DNA of 64,000 nucleotides, taken from Cololabis saira. Its lineage: Eukaryota > Chordata > Actinopteri > Beloniformes > Belonidae. Location: assembly GCF_033807715.1 (NCBI RefSeq), contig NC_084607.1:20154441-20218440 (forward strand), written 5' to 3'. Of the stretch, positions 42,405 through 55,702 are shown one piece after another. Numbering within the stretch: the first letter of the stretch is position 1; each line of letters begins with the position of its first letter. A program made the position numbers and the translations under genes. The notes below the pieces were generated by a model. The model was given only the letters and a program-made list of their open reading frames with translations. It was not told where the DNA came from and ran no database searches.

Positions 42405-43160
42405 TAGGGCTGTTCGATTAATCGATTTTAAATCGTAATCGCGATTATGTAATTACAACGATGTTAAAATGTGAAAATCGTAAAATCAATTTTCATTGTT
42501 CTTTTTTTTTTCACTTTTTTTTTTTTTTTTTTAAGTTGTCTGCACACATATTAATGATTGATACCATATTAATGATTGATGGAAATACCTCTCAATACCT
42601 GCGACAAGTGCCCCATCGGAGAGGCTCTTTAGTGTAGGAGGGGGCGTTGTAACATGCCACCGGGCATCCCTCAAGCCAGATGCGGTAGACCGGCTCGTGT
42701 TCCTTGCAAAAAACTTGCAAATGTGAATAGCAAATGTAATGACTGACATTACACACCTCTACCTCCTTCATGGGTTGCATTATTATTTAGCATGCAAAGA
42801 CCCAGTTTAGTTTAATTAGAAAATGTCTTGTTTTATTAAATTGGAAATATAACTTACTGTATGTTTGCAAGTGCTGATTTGCTGATTTTTTTTCAGAGAT
42901 AAAACTTTATATTTTATTATATTTTTTAAAACTTTTTTTCAACTTATTTTACAGAGTTTTGCACTTTATTCATTCATTTTTGGTTTAATAAGAGCAAAGT
43001 TTGCACTTAAAGCCCAATGGGGCAAATGTTCAATAAAAAACAGCATATTTGAAATCATTTCTTTGCCTTTTGTCAATTCACAAAATAATCGTAATCGAAA
43101 ATCGGATTTTGAGAGAAAAAAAATCGAGATTTTATTTTTGGGCAAAATCGAACAGCCCTA
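42405..43160 (+). mobile_element. hAT family A, copy 3 (756 bp, complete)
   Basis: It is inverted relative to copies 1 and 2. A perfect duplication TTAGCTAT flanks it (42397-42404 and 43161-43168). Ends and interior match the other copies; longer T-runs near 42500-42532 account for most of the extra length. Confidence 0.95.
42580..42726 (+). pseudogene. hATC coding remnant, copy 3
   Basis: This 147-bp open stretch follows a TGA and ends at TGA. It encodes [20 protein letters not shown] and so on, identical in amino acids to the copy 1 remnant in the motif regions. It lacks an initiator and the N-terminal catalytic parts. Confidence 0.9.
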
Positions 43161-43168
43161 TTAGCTAT

Positions 43169-45052
43169 GATGCCAAGTAGCATCACCCCACATTCATTCT
43201 GATCAAATCCGTCCATCAGGCCTCATTTCAGATGTCCCAACCAACATGACATAGAAAAGAGTACTGCTGGAGCTGGAATGAGGCCGATCTGAACTCCAAC
43301 CCAGCTCCACGATGAGCCGAGGCTCGGCGAACTGACCTCGGCCTGGGTGCATCCAGGAAGGAGGTCGGGCAGTGGAAGTCCAGACAAAGGTGGCTCTTTG
43401 ACTGATTGCTATCAGTCCAGTTAGTTAGGAAGGGTCCAGGTCAATCTGGAAGGTTGATCAGCTTCAGGAGGATGTTCCAGTTGCAGACAGGCTTTGTATG
43501 TCGCCATAACACTGCTGCATGACTCTGGCCCGACCTTTCATGTCTCCATCTCATTATACAATAAAACACAGTTCATCCAGCTCATGAATTTGTTTTCTCT
43601 TTCTCTGTTTAATTACTCTGGATTTTAAAATTAGAAAGAACTTAGTGTCTTGATTGACAGTTTAACCCTCTCATCAAACCCAGAATGTGATACGATCTCT
43701 TGGAACTGAGATGATCTCTAATAATGAGGATGAATGACCACAGCAGCAGCGCATAACCTCACAGACCTACACATTATCAACGCACTCAGAAAAAACAAAT
43801 ATCCAATCACTGTTGTGTGCATGTATAAATGTTTAATTCTGATGTGGTACGGATAAATACATCCATCATTTGCTGTGGTTGTGGTGGTGTCTGAACAGGC
43901 TTTTTTGGAGCCCAGATAATTGGAGAATGTTAGAGGTGTTGGGGATGATCCACTTTTGTCTGGCTGGACATCTCAGACCTGACTGACTAATGATCCAGCA
44001 GAGCCAGCCGTGGCAGGGCGGGTCAGTAACAGCTTAATGAGGCTACAGTGCTTCTGTGTTTCAAGAAACAGCGGCAACAGAAAGAGGATGCGGTGGTGAG
44101 AGATTCAGGGACAGAAAAAGGAAAAAAAAACATAAAAAGAGATGCTATAAAACCAGCATAGAAAGGTGAACAGCAAGATAAAGCAAACAAAAAGGGAGGT
44201 AGATAAATGATAATGTTTGGACATTTTCTCACTCCTGATTTACTTTGGAATTACTGTGGGTGTGTACTTCTAAAGCATTTATAACAGTTTGGTTTCGTTA
44301 AGTGCTGAAAAGTGACAATTAAAGCAAGAGTTTATCTATTTTTTTTAAATTTTGCCTCTTATTTATCCTCCTCCTCCTCTTACTGTGTTGGTGTTGGATT
44401 AGTCACTTGCCATAATTGTAAGGATGGACCATCCTCACTGTCGTTGCTGTTGGAAATGGGAACACTGCTGGGTGTAAGGCCTTCATCAGCATGTTTGCAC
44501 CAAGAAACAGGTAGAGGCAGTCAGAAACCATGAAACTGACATGAAATGGAAAAAAGCGAGAGGGAAATTACAAGTCTGCAAACATTACTAGATTAGAAAC
44601 ATGCGAGTGAAACATTATGACCACATAAAAAGGTACTGATATAACACTGACTCTCTTCTGGACAGTTAGACGCAGAAGAAAATGTACAGGTGTCCAACTT
44701 TAACAACAAACAAATGATCAGAAAAGATTGATGTGACTTGTTAGAACATGTTTGATCCACCTGGAACTCAAACCCTAAACCATGACATTTAAAAGAAAAA
44801 AAAAAAAAGAAGTAAATATTACCATCAGAGGTCCGGATTATTCCATTTGAGCTCTGTTTCGACATGTACTGTAAAACCATTAGCTTAGACTAAACCCAGC
44901 ACTTTGACCACCTCTTTCTCCTGCTTTTTATCGACATCAGTAATTGTTGCACATTCCTGTCAAGGGTAAAGGAATCCCAATCTGTGATAGTCGGAAGCCA
45001 AATTATTAGGATTACCAGACCCAATAAACGAAGAGATCAAATAAAACCCATA
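43169..45052 (-). other. prkca: Intronic stretch, nothing recognised
   Basis: No terminal-repeat element, exon or RNA gene was seen. A somewhat GC-richer segment at about 43255-43420 is unexplained. Confidence 0.4.
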
Positions 45053-45054
45053 TA

Positions 45055-45422
45055 CAGGACTGTCTCAGAAAATTAGAATATTGTGATAAAGTCCTTTATT
45101 TTCTGTAATGCAAAAATGTCATACATTCTGGATTCATTACAAATCAACTGAAATATTGCAAGCTTTTTATTATTGTAATATTGCTGATCATGGCTTACAG
45201 CTTAAGAAAACTCAAATATCCTATCTCAAACATTTTTTGAATATTCTGGGAATCTTAATCTTAAACTGTAAACCATAATCAGCAATATTAAATAATAAAA
45301 GGCTTGCAATATTTCAGTTGATTTGTAATGAATCCAGAATGTATGACATTTTTGTTTTTTTAATTGCATTACAGAAAATAAAGGACTTTATCACAGTATT
45401 CTAATTTTCTGAGACAGTCCTG
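45055..45422. mobile_element. Tc1/mariner-type foldback MITE (368 bp)
   Basis: The left end CAGGACTGTCTCAGAAAATT is exactly mirrored at the right end. The inverted similarity extends about 130 bp inward (ATTCTGGATTCATTACAAAT and its complement near 45120 and 45320). TA dinucleotides flank both ends (45053-45054 and 45423-45424), as for Tc1/mariner. No coding capacity remains; the whole element could fold into one long hairpin. Confidence 0.88.
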
Positions 45423-45424
45423 TA

Positions 45425-48400
45425 AAAGATTTTTCTTGTCACACATTTTGAAATACAGTTTAAGTGTAAGAGCACATAAAGTGGAAACCACAACTGCACA
45501 ATACTGAACCCTTTGCAGCATTATTAAATTCAAAACAAAAGCTATTATAATTTATTGTTAATATTGATTTGGCTGAAAAGACAGTAATTTATGAAAAAAA
45601 GTGATCTCTTAAGTAGCTTTAATTTATTGTTTCTAGTTGTTTCTATTCCAAAAATGTAAATGATTGGAGGGGCTTTTTTGAGAAAAGATTAAAAGGCTTT
45701 GTATTTTTGTGAATTTCAGAGACTTGCTTTGTTACCTGAGCCCTTTAAGCTACATTTACCCTGCTGGCTGATTATCTGATGTTCACCTCCACTCTGCTTA
45801 TAAACCTGCCATTTGGATTTTACAGAGAGCTATGCATTGTGGGCCTTCATTCTGTCGTACAAAACGAAGTCTGCTGAACACTGATTTAGTACACTGGCAA
45901 ATAACAGTTCTTTATGAATATGTATTGCCCTGGATGCATCCAGATACACACTGAACTGTCATATAATGGAGAGATACACCCCCTCAGCCTCTGTTTTATA
46001 TAAAGTAGGACACTGATTGTGTCTATTCCTCTGGGAGAATAAACACCCAAACACGCACATATTCCCAGGCGATGTACTCAAGGTGTTCCTACCAGTGAGC
46101 TGCAGCACAAATAAGTACCTGCACATACTGTAGGAGTGGAAACACTAACTCAAATACACCTATATAATACACACACCCACAACACTGAGAGATACACCTT
46201 TGACACTTTTCGATTCTAATATGGACGGTTCTTCAAGTGATTGATGACCCAATAAGAAAGGACAGGAGAGAGGCGCTGGGTGGAGGTGGAGGAAGGACCC
46301 GTGGAGCAACACATTTGTGGTGGCTGTGCTGGAGAAGCTGAGGCAGACAAGACCTCAGCACATCACATCTCTCTTAGTGCCTTGTGAGGAAAATTGATCG
46401 CTATGGTGTCGGCGGTACAGTCATCGCTGACAATGGTTTCTCTAAGGCTAATGTACTTACTGTGTAAACATGTTGTGGCTGTGCAGATTGAACATTTGCT
46501 TCTCCTGAGTGAATTCAGAAATCCATGAAGAATTTCATGTATGTCTGGTTCTGACTAACTGAAACGTTTTTAGGTTTTTTCACTGTCTGGTTCAATTCAC
46601 TTTTGGAGTCGTCAACTACAGTATAAGAGTTTTAAAAGATACCGGCAAGGCAGAAGAGACTGACTGGTGTTAATAAAGCAGGAAAATAATCAACAATTGG
46701 ACTAAAAATGCAACAATTATGTGAAATAGCAGACAAACCGCTAAGGATTTTTGTGCTAAAAGTCTGACGAATAAATATGGTGAGCGTCAGAAACAATGAA
46801 AATATAGTATTCTATACATGTTGGTTGTGCACTTAAAAGCACTTCTCACGTATGATCTTCCAGTTTAACTTGATTTGCAAGTATGCCTGTATTTTGTAAA
46901 ATTATCTCTATGCATTTATTTTAGGTGTAAGGAAAAAAGGTGGACATGCTGTGAAGAGTAAATCCAGATGAGTGATGCAGCTGCACACAAAGCCCTTATA
47001 ACAATAAACAAATCAAAAGGGTTGTGACTCACTTTGACGCCAGTAAAAGAGCTACGTGACCTAATCTCCGTCAGATTGAATACCGTCATTCAGGAGGGGG
47101 AGAAACACGCATATCTGGACTGAAAAATAGCAAAACCCCTATTATACCACTCCCTCCGACTCCCCATCTCTCCTGCGGTCCCTCCCTGGTGGTGACATTA
47201 AACACTGAGCTGCCTCCGCCTCCAGACTAAGGAATAGGTCAGCTCCCTGACTGCTGACTCCCAGCAAACACACACTGTTTACCATCCTTTCTGCAATTAC
47301 ACACACGCCCACACACACAGGCGCAGGAGTACGCCTCAGTGGAAGCAAAACGCTTATACACATAGGTAAGCACACACCTGATGAATCGTAGGTGCATAAA
47401 TTATTCATAAAATTGTCCTTTGACAAATTCAATTGCACGGCTTGATTATTCTGAAGCGTTAAATAACAGAGCTTTAATGATTTCATCCTTGGAGGATATT
47501 TCAAGTTAGGGTTGTTTTATTTTATTTTATTAGGTCTTCTTTATAAGTCATCAATGCTTGAAATCAGTACTGTAGTGCAATGTTAAAAGCTGAATGAACA
47601 TGACATCAACAGGTTCTGAGATGAGATGCTACAGAAAAAAATGTGTATCTGGTGTGTACATAAAATAATTTGCGAGGAATAAGTCATTCTTTCATACTAG
47701 ATATGACACTGATAATAGAGTAAGAAAACGTTTCTTGACTAGGATTCTTAAAACTTGCAAAGAAGTCTAAAATAGTCTTCTGATTATCTTGAAACAAGGC
47801 TATTTTTACTTTCTTAGAAATTACTTTTTGCAGTGATAAATTCGATAGATTCAATATGAGCAGAAACTGAGGCACAATCTTCATGCTATTTATACTTTTA
47901 CTATGACTTTTCTTTACCACACAGATCAAAGACCTGTCACGTTGTACAGTCATGGTGACAAACTGCTGATTGACAGGCAGTTGCATTCAGTGTTATTAAT
48001 GCAAAATCTCAACTTTAAAGCAGTTATTATAATGACTGTAATGCAATTTTCAAGGTATGTTTCCTTTATGAACTGATGAATTAAGCTAGCTAGTAAGATA
48101 AGGTTAAAAAACACTTTTGTCAGGACATTTGGGATTAAAGCACAATATCACTCTGAATTCAATAAAATGATATTTGCAAAACACTGACAGCCTTTATATT
48201 GTATTTTATTTTTCGCCATATCTCAAATTGGAAAAAGTTATGCTTATTTATTGGTTCATAGTTCAGAGCTTCATGGTGAAACAAGTAAAGCCAACATAAA
48301 GAAATTAAGAGCCCTCAAAATGCATGTTCTCAAGATTATGAAGCCGGCGTGATTCAAATTTAACGGTACGATGAAAACTCAACACTAAAGAAATGTGAAA

Positions 48401-50816
48401 AGCTTTACTTGCATTACTTTAATCATTGTCTCCTTTAGCAGCAGAACAGATTTGAATGAGTGTTTGTTTCATGAATGACTACTCTGTACAATTTTAGGCA
48501 AAGGATCTATTAAAATTATATGTGCAGTAAGTACATATACTAGTATACTTGGTGACCCTCTGTTTTATACAGGAAAGACTTCTCAAGACAGATTTGATAG
48601 CTGAAATTAGCATCCAAACAGTTCTTTAATCTCTGTGTAATACAGCATAGTCGACTAGAAAAAACTGATAAATCTGTTTTACCCCATGCACATATAGAAA
48701 CACATCCTAGGGATGACTGCTACTGTGATAAACGCATTCCAACATTTTGACCAGAGCATCTCGAATTAAAGCAAAACAACTTTTAATTTTGGCGGCATGA
48801 TCAAAGTCAGTGAAACAGTGACTGCGTTTTGCTGCCTGAATGAGTGTTTTATGAGTTGCCTCTTTCTCAAGAGTTGCAGTGGATTATGAAGTCTGAGTAT
48901 GAAAACTGTAAAGCATCTAGTATTAATCTTTGTTTTTGATAATTTCCTCAAAAAGCAACAAAGGGCAAATGGTTCCCAAATCTACATGTAACATAAATGC
49001 CGCAGCAGACATGAAAATCAATGTGATCTCATGCTCAGTATTACTCTGACATAAAATGGACAAATCACACAGTATATTCAGTTTGCAGTGAGACATGGCA
49101 AAGCAAAACAGCATGTCCTGACACTTTCTAACTCCGTTGTCAGCTCTCTTAATACTCTGTAAACTAACACGACGACAGTAACAAAATACTGTCAATAGAT
49201 GCAAAAGGAGATGCGTTTTAACTTACACAATTGGCTCATAAAAACACTCACAGTGGCTTCTTTTCACATTTGACATTTCATTTTTACCCAGTGAGGTGAG
49301 CGGGACAACACCAGCGGGTTCATCTTTAACACTTTACAGCTGCAAAAGAAAAGGTGCTGGAGGAAAAGAAGCAAAAACTCCATCATAGTAAACAAAACTT
49401 TACAAACTTTATTTATTTTCAAGCTGAACAGGCAAAAATGTTTGCTGCCGCTGACTAGGCACTTCTTGAACTCATCAGAGTCTGGACGCACACAGATGTC
49501 TGTAATTTAATGTATGTGTCTATTAAGTGCACTTATGACAACAAAATGAGTCTCATCTCCCTGGACAGTCTTCTTTCTTTTTTTTTTGGTGCATTTGTGA
49601 TGAGTAAGTGAGAACTCAAGCGAAGAATGCAAGCTACACGGAAGAAGTGAGAAAACAATCTTTTGGATTCCAGTGCTGTTTGAGTTATGTTTCAAATTAC
49701 ATGATCAGTCTGCATACAGACACATTTCTGCGCACATAAACAAAACCTAGTTTAAGTTTTAGGAAGTTATACCCAGCGGTGAGGTGTTGTTCACACATAG
49801 CCATTAAGCTATTAAATCAAGTTAGGCTCTGTGGTGCACATCTTCCATCTGAAACACTCCCCGGCAGGCTGATATCTGCTAAGAATGTGTGTTTTATGAC
49901 TATTCATCTTCTAAACTTCACCTCAGCGGGGAGCAGGATCTGGCAGAATCATTAGTCTGTCTGTGCTAAATGAGCAACCACTCATTCAGCAATTACATCC
50001 ATCGGTGAGTATTTGTGTGTCTGCAGCGACTGAATAGAAAATAAGTGTCTCCGGCTTGAAATGAAGAAACGAAAATAGTATGCTATTGTCTGAGTGGAGC
50101 GTTGATGAAGATGGCACAATTCATTATGTTTCATTAAGGCTAGTGGCATCATTTACTTGGCAAAGGCAGCACAGGGAGGTAATCAGGACATGTAGTATGA
50201 GAAAGAAGAAAAAAAAAACAAGAAAAAAGGGACAAATTAAGAAAGTCTGAGCTGATAACAGTCACTTGCAAGGTTTTACGCAAGCATAACCTGAAAAAGG
50301 CACACAAAGGAAGTTGAGCTTAAAGGAGCTCAAACTCAGTCAGCGTGAAGAGAACAACAGGTCACAATAACACGGTGTGTCATCTCTAGAGACGTAAACG
50401 TGTAAGGGAGGCTAAATTCCTCGACAGGCCACCTTTCCGAGTAGCTCCTCCCTTCAGCTGCACAACAGCTACAACAGACTGACATTTCTGGGCCACCTGT
50501 GTGTGTGTGTATGTGTGTGTATATACCTGACTCAGAAAAAAAAAGGGATAGGAATACTTTTTTTTAACCCACAGTGCTTTGTGTAAAAACAAGACAAGGA
50601 AAAAAGTGTATGCACTCCTGTACGTGTTATCCTTATTGCCCTTTCAGACTGTGATGAAAGCAGCAACCAACCCAGAGCACATCCTCAGATGAGCAGATGG
50701 GGCATGTCATCCCTCCATCAGGTTCTTGTCAGAGCAAGCTTAAGCCAGAACAAGAACTGACTCAATTGCAGAACTCAGTCAGTCAACAAAAGTCGTTTAT
50801 TGCAGATAGGTGGTTA
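45425..50816 (-). other. prkca: Intronic stretch, nothing recognised
   Basis: AT-rich sequence with scattered short frames (for example 47142-47504 minus, 47684-47986 minus) lacking domain motifs. No element with resolvable ends was found. Confidence 0.4.
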
Positions 50817-50824
50817 CTGGAGCG

Positions 50825-51534
50825 TAGGGCTGTTCGATTAATCGATTTTAAATCGTAATTAGAACGATGTTAAAACGTGAAAATCGTAAAATCGATTTTT
50901 CACTTTTTTTTTTTTATACACCTTGTCTGCACACATATTAATGATTGATGGAAATACCTCTCAATACCTGCGACAAGTGCCCCATCGGAGAGGCTCTTTA
51001 GTGTAGGAGGGGGCGTTGGAACATGCCACCGGGCATCCCTCAAGCCAGATGCAGTAGACCGGCTCGTGTTCCTTGCAAAAAACTTGCAAATGTGAATAGC
51101 AAATGTAATGACTGACATTACAAACCTCTACCTCCTTCATGGGTTGCATTATTATTTAGCATGCACCCAGTTTAGTTTAATTAGAAAATGTCTTGTTTTA
51201 TTTAATTGGAAATATAACTTACTGTATGTTTGCCAGTGCTGATTTGCTGATTTTTTTTCAGAGATAAAACTTTATATTTTATTTTTTTTAAAACTTTTTT
51301 TCAACTTATTTTACAGAGTTTTGCACTTTATTCATTCATTTTTGGTTTAATAAGAGCAAAGTTTGCACTTAAAGCCCAATGGGGCAAATGTTCAATAAAA
51401 AAACAGCATATTTGAAATCATTTCTTTGCCTTTTGTCAATTCACAAAATAATCGTAATCGTAATCGTAATCGAAAATCGGATTTTGAGAGAAAAAAATCG
51501 AGATTTTATTTTTGGGCAAAATCGAACAGCCCTA
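50825..51534 (+). mobile_element. hAT family A, copy 4 (710 bp, complete)
   Basis: It has the same orientation as copy 3. A perfect duplication CTGGAGCG flanks it (50817-50824 and 51535-51542). Compared with copy 3 it lacks a short CGCGATTATGTAA segment near the left end and one ATTAATGATTGAT duplication, and has three CGTAAT units near the right end. Confidence 0.95.
50949..51095 (+). pseudogene. hATC coding remnant, copy 4
   Basis: This is the same 147-bp segment as in the other copies, with intact [14 protein letters not shown] and [11 protein letters not shown] motifs. It shares the VGT variant with copy 2. It is not a functional gene by itself. Confidence 0.9.
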
Positions 51535-51542
51535 CTGGAGCG

Positions 51543-54500
51543 GTGTGGGATGGATGTCTGACCCTTTCACCCAGGACGTGAATCTGCTGGCTGTGATGGG
51601 CGGTGCATGAGTTGACGCAGGGTGAGCAGGCAGCAGTCAGAGGTGGGCAGTTTTCCTCAAGCGGGCTATGGTTGGTGCAGGGAGAAGATCCAACCAGGGA
51701 GGGAGAGGGGATCCACAAATAGAGCACACCAAGAAGTCGTACATGAGCAGAATGCCTCCACATGGAGGACTGGAATCTCTAGCAGATGTTGGAACCACCT
51801 CATGAAACTTTGGTCTTTCCTGCAGTATGTGGTCTCCATCCTGTTTAGCTCTACACTGCCAGATGTGTCATATTGGAGACTTGCATTTCTGAGACCTTTG
51901 TAGCATCCTTTTAGTCAAACAAGGACAAAAAAAGTTTCATGATTACCAAAATATTTTAGAAATTGTTTTAATACGAAATTTGAAGTGTTTTTGATTCCAA
52001 TATATTAACGCTTCAAATAAAAAGACATTTGGGATTTTTTTTTGTGTTATTTAATGACAGGCTTTAAATGGTTAGATAGATTATCTGATGAAATACATAC
52101 ATTTTACCATCTAACTGTGCAAATCATACAGTAATGATGCGCAGTGTACTTAATACAAATGAGTGAGCTCTGTGAGGAGACTCTGCACCAGGGAAGAAGA
52201 GGAGAAAATGATGACCAAACTGGGACCCTGAAAGGGGCAAATTATTCCAAAAATGCAAACACTGAGATAGCAGATGCAGTTGTCAGAAGAGGCAGGTCGC
52301 CCACCCACATACGCACAAGGCCCAGCAGGAGGAACACCCCAAATCTGACGACAAGAATCGCCAGTCACACAAGGATACAAGCGTGATCATGCACTGTACT
52401 GGTACACATCATCATCATCATACAGTCGTTCCAGAAGCTGACAGCGAGTCTGTGCTCTGACTGCAGGGCTTTTCAGACCACTCACAGACCATTCAGTATC
52501 TTCATGAGACAAAATAATAGCACGGCATTTCCATGTGCCTCAGTTATGGTTCCTACTCTTATTCAGCAGAACCTGTTTGGGGTTTTTCATGTGACATAAA
52601 CACTGCACTTTGTTACGTTTCCACCCTTCTCTTATGTCTTCAGTTAAATTCTGTCCCTTTCCCCCCTCCATCTTCCTGCAGGCGGAAAGCCCTGCAGCTC
52701 CCACACTTGTTTGCTCTGTTTTATCCTCTTCTGGGTTCATGTAAGAAGAACTGACAAGACTGTTGATTCCTGTTTTTATACACTCTCCCTTTCCTCCATG
52801 TTTCTTCGTGCATTACTGATTTCCCCCTCAACGTTTCTCCTGGCCATCCCTCATTATCCACTCCAGCTACTTTTCTTTCTTCATTAAAAAGACTGGGGCC
52901 TCAGGTGCAGCTCTCTGATCTTTTCCCCAGGAGAAGATTTACCAAATTCCTCTTAGTTTAATAAAACTTTGAGAGGATCTTAGAGCTCACTCACATATTC
53001 TCCACTTACCCCTTTTTTTTTGTTGATGTCTCCATTTTCCCTTGCTAAATCTTCACTTTCATGTCTTTACCTGCCTGTTTTTTTTCTCTCTAGTTTTCTG
53101 AAAACCTTTTAATTTTGATAGCCAGACCTTTTTCCCCTCTGAAAATGTCAGGCCAAGCACTTCTTTTTGGCACCTTTTGAGCCCTTCCACCCATTAAAAA
53201 TAGGAAATGAATTGTCATCCACACACTGCCTGCTGCTATTAATTAACATTTTACAAGAAAGTTGGATCAAACTGGCTACAAGGCATGCTGATAAGCAAGA
53301 TGAACGATTCTATTTGTGGGCTTGTGTTTATCTTTGAGATGATCAAGCATTAATTACGCTCAATTAGAGATGCATTGGTCACACTTGGTTGGGAAAACTG
53401 TGCAGAGGTTCCTCCATTAGCTCTTTAAGGAGCACTTCTGCATCTAATAAACTTCTCTGCTCATCAGAATTAGTTAGAAGAATTGTCCAGCTCTTCACAG
53501 GACTCAGCACTGAATAAGCTGCATGCATTTATGACAAGATGATTGCATGATGGTGTCTTTTTAGACATTTTCTTGTACAAAGGGACCGTTGGGTTGGGCG
53601 GGAAAAAAAAAAATTCTATCAGTGGCATCGCAGCCCTTGTGTCCAACTGGACTCACAGCAATCTGACCAGCACGTATCCATGCTGGACCCTCCTGTGTGA
53701 TTACTTGCTTGTGTTGTTCTCTCAGATTTAAGTCGCTTTGGAAAAAAAGCGTCTGCTAAATGACAGTAGTAGTAGTAGTAGTAGTAGTAGAAGGTCTTTA
53801 ACCTAAAGATGTGTCCCGTGTGTAACATAACAGCTGCGTGGGCTCAAATGAGAGATGAGAGGATTTCAAGACTCCATAGCTTTGTTTTCACTGTTTTTCT
53901 GAACTTTTTCAGCGGGGTCTGTTTAGACAGAAGGCATCTGTCATTGCTGGTTTGAGAGCCTTTTAATGAGGCTCTCCGTTAATCAGCCCCCCCAAAAAAG
54001 GCTGCACTCACCCTGCTGCAGAGCATGCACAAATGTACAATAGATGTGAAAATGCACACACACAAAATGGTATTATATAATCTCACACATGCTGGAGGTG
54101 GAGGAGACAGGTGCTGTTGTTTTAAGCACAAAGTGTTTTATCTCACTATTGTGCCATTTCCTGTTGCATGAATTGAGTGTAAAAGCAGGCTTTGCTCTGA
54201 AGTAACGGGGTTGCTTCAGTCTGACCATCGCACCAAATGTATCTGAAAGATATAGCAGCTATCACAGAATAGATGTTTTTCCCATTTAAGCACAAAACAT
54301 GGAGAGGGATTGAAGAGATCTGCTACTAAGCAATCAAAATCAAAGGGTACCAGGTGAGTTTTTAACAGAGCTGTAAACAGACTCTGGAACCACAATAGAA
54401 AAAAAATGATTGATCAAATCTCTTTGGTGTCTTTATAAGAACACATTTTGGTGTAAACAGTGTGTTTAAAATAAGTAGCATTATTGAATTTAGTCAAATA

Positions 54501-55287
54501 ACTAAAAAGTTAAAAACTACCTTAAAGATAAAGACTGATTTCCAACAAAAAACAAGCAGGCATGAAGTAGGGGTCACGTGAGAAGCTGGGAATTAAATCA
54601 CCAGTCCGGCAGTTAGTGGATAACCTGTCCTCTGTCCTGGATGGTTACTCAGAAACCTCGGTTCAAGATAAAGCCCAATTCAGTTGGAACACAGACGAGA
54701 ACATGCAGGAGCAGGTTAAGAAAAAGGAAAACAGAGGACATTTCCATCAGTTTTCAGTTAAAACACCCACTTCCTGTTTAACTGCACCCCCATTTCCATT
54801 AGCATCGCTTAAGTTAGCTCAGTCAACCAGCAAGCTTTATCCACTAGACTGTAAAAGCATCAGTCATGTGACTCATAGGTTTCTAATGAGCTGCTTTAAA
54901 GCCTCTTTTCCTTACTGCGTGCCGCCATGTCGGCCGGGAAGCCGACATGAAGACACCCATCGCATGTCAGTCAAAGTTAGCTATGGCTATGTGATCCAAA
55001 ATAGCTGCAGGGCTACTCGTGCATGTTTACGGTGGAAAATCCCATTTCTGATGTTCCTGTGGCAATATCAAGAATTACAGCTTTATCACCTAGCTTCTTA
55101 GCATGATGATGACTGATGAGGAACTGATAATGGCTAGCCCTTGGCTGATTCCACTGTCAATAAATACTATTAAATATTGATAGCTTTATATAAAGTGCAG
55201 CTCCAAAAAGCGTCTCAATCTTGTGAGTTTATTGACACAGTTGGGATCAAGTCAGAAGGATGAGCATGCCCTATGTGGCGGTTGCTG
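51543..55287 (-). other. prkca: Intronic stretch with one L2-type tail
   Basis: It contains the tail at 53725-53790. A 161-codon plus-strand frame at 54616-55101 begins at a GTG and shows no domain; it is not called as a gene. Confidence 0.45.
53725..53790 (+). repeat. L2-clade LINE/SINE 3' tail with (TAG)n end
   Basis: TTTAAGTCGCTTTGGAAAAA and AAGCGTCTGCTAAATGA are the conserved 3' terminus shared by L2-type LINEs and their SINEs in fish. An (AGT)n array of about eight units (53766-53790) follows directly as the tail. The body upstream was not recognised, suggesting a strongly 5'-truncated copy. Confidence 0.75.
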
Positions 55288-55494
55288 CACTGCAAAAACT
55301 CAAAATCTTACCAGGAATATTTGTCTTATTTCTAGTTAAAATGTCTCATTTTTAGTCAAAAAATCTCATTACACTTAAAACAAGAGTCATTACCAGAAGA
55401 ATAACTTATTTGACAATTTTCACCTGTTTCAAGTAAATTTTCACTTGAAATAAGTAGAAAAATCTGCAAGTAGGACAAGATTTATCTTCTCATT
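55288..55494 (+). repeat. Left arm of an inverted-repeat MITE split by the L1
   Basis: It starts CACTGCAAAAACTCAAAATC and contains ATTTGTCTTATTTCTAGTTA, AAATGTCTCATTTTTAGT and AATCTCATTACACTTAAAAC. The complement of each is found in the same order outward in 61344-61497, so the two segments are arms of one foldback element. The left arm has about 50 bp more interior sequence than the right. Outer target duplication could not be resolved, so the superfamily is left open. Confidence 0.85.
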
Positions 55495-55500
55495 AAAAGC

Positions 55501-55509
<9 letters not shown>
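55495..55509. repeat. Target site duplication, 5' copy
   Basis: AAAAGC plus nine A, preceded by TT. It matches 61329-61343 exactly. Because it runs into a poly-A stretch its right edge is somewhat ambiguous. Confidence 0.8.
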
Positions 55510-55532
<23 letters not shown>

Positions 55533-55702
55533 GCTTCCGGTTGGTGAGCAGATGGAGTAGACGCGTTTCGCGAGTGCTCCCGTGAGTGCCAAACTTTTTA
55601 AACCACCAAGCCCTCAAACTTTCAAAATTTTTACTTTAAAAAGGATTCCCTGTTGCTGTTTTTCTTTTTTTTTTGTCTCGAACGAGCCCACTTACCTCCG
55701 AG

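Noticed and set aside
54616..55101. 161-codon frame
   Set aside because: It starts at a GTG, has no domain signature, and lies within a presumed intron.
55673..55702. Longer ORF1 start at 55673
   Set aside because: The codon there is TTG; the first ATG in frame is 55703, and the extra residues are not needed for the fold.
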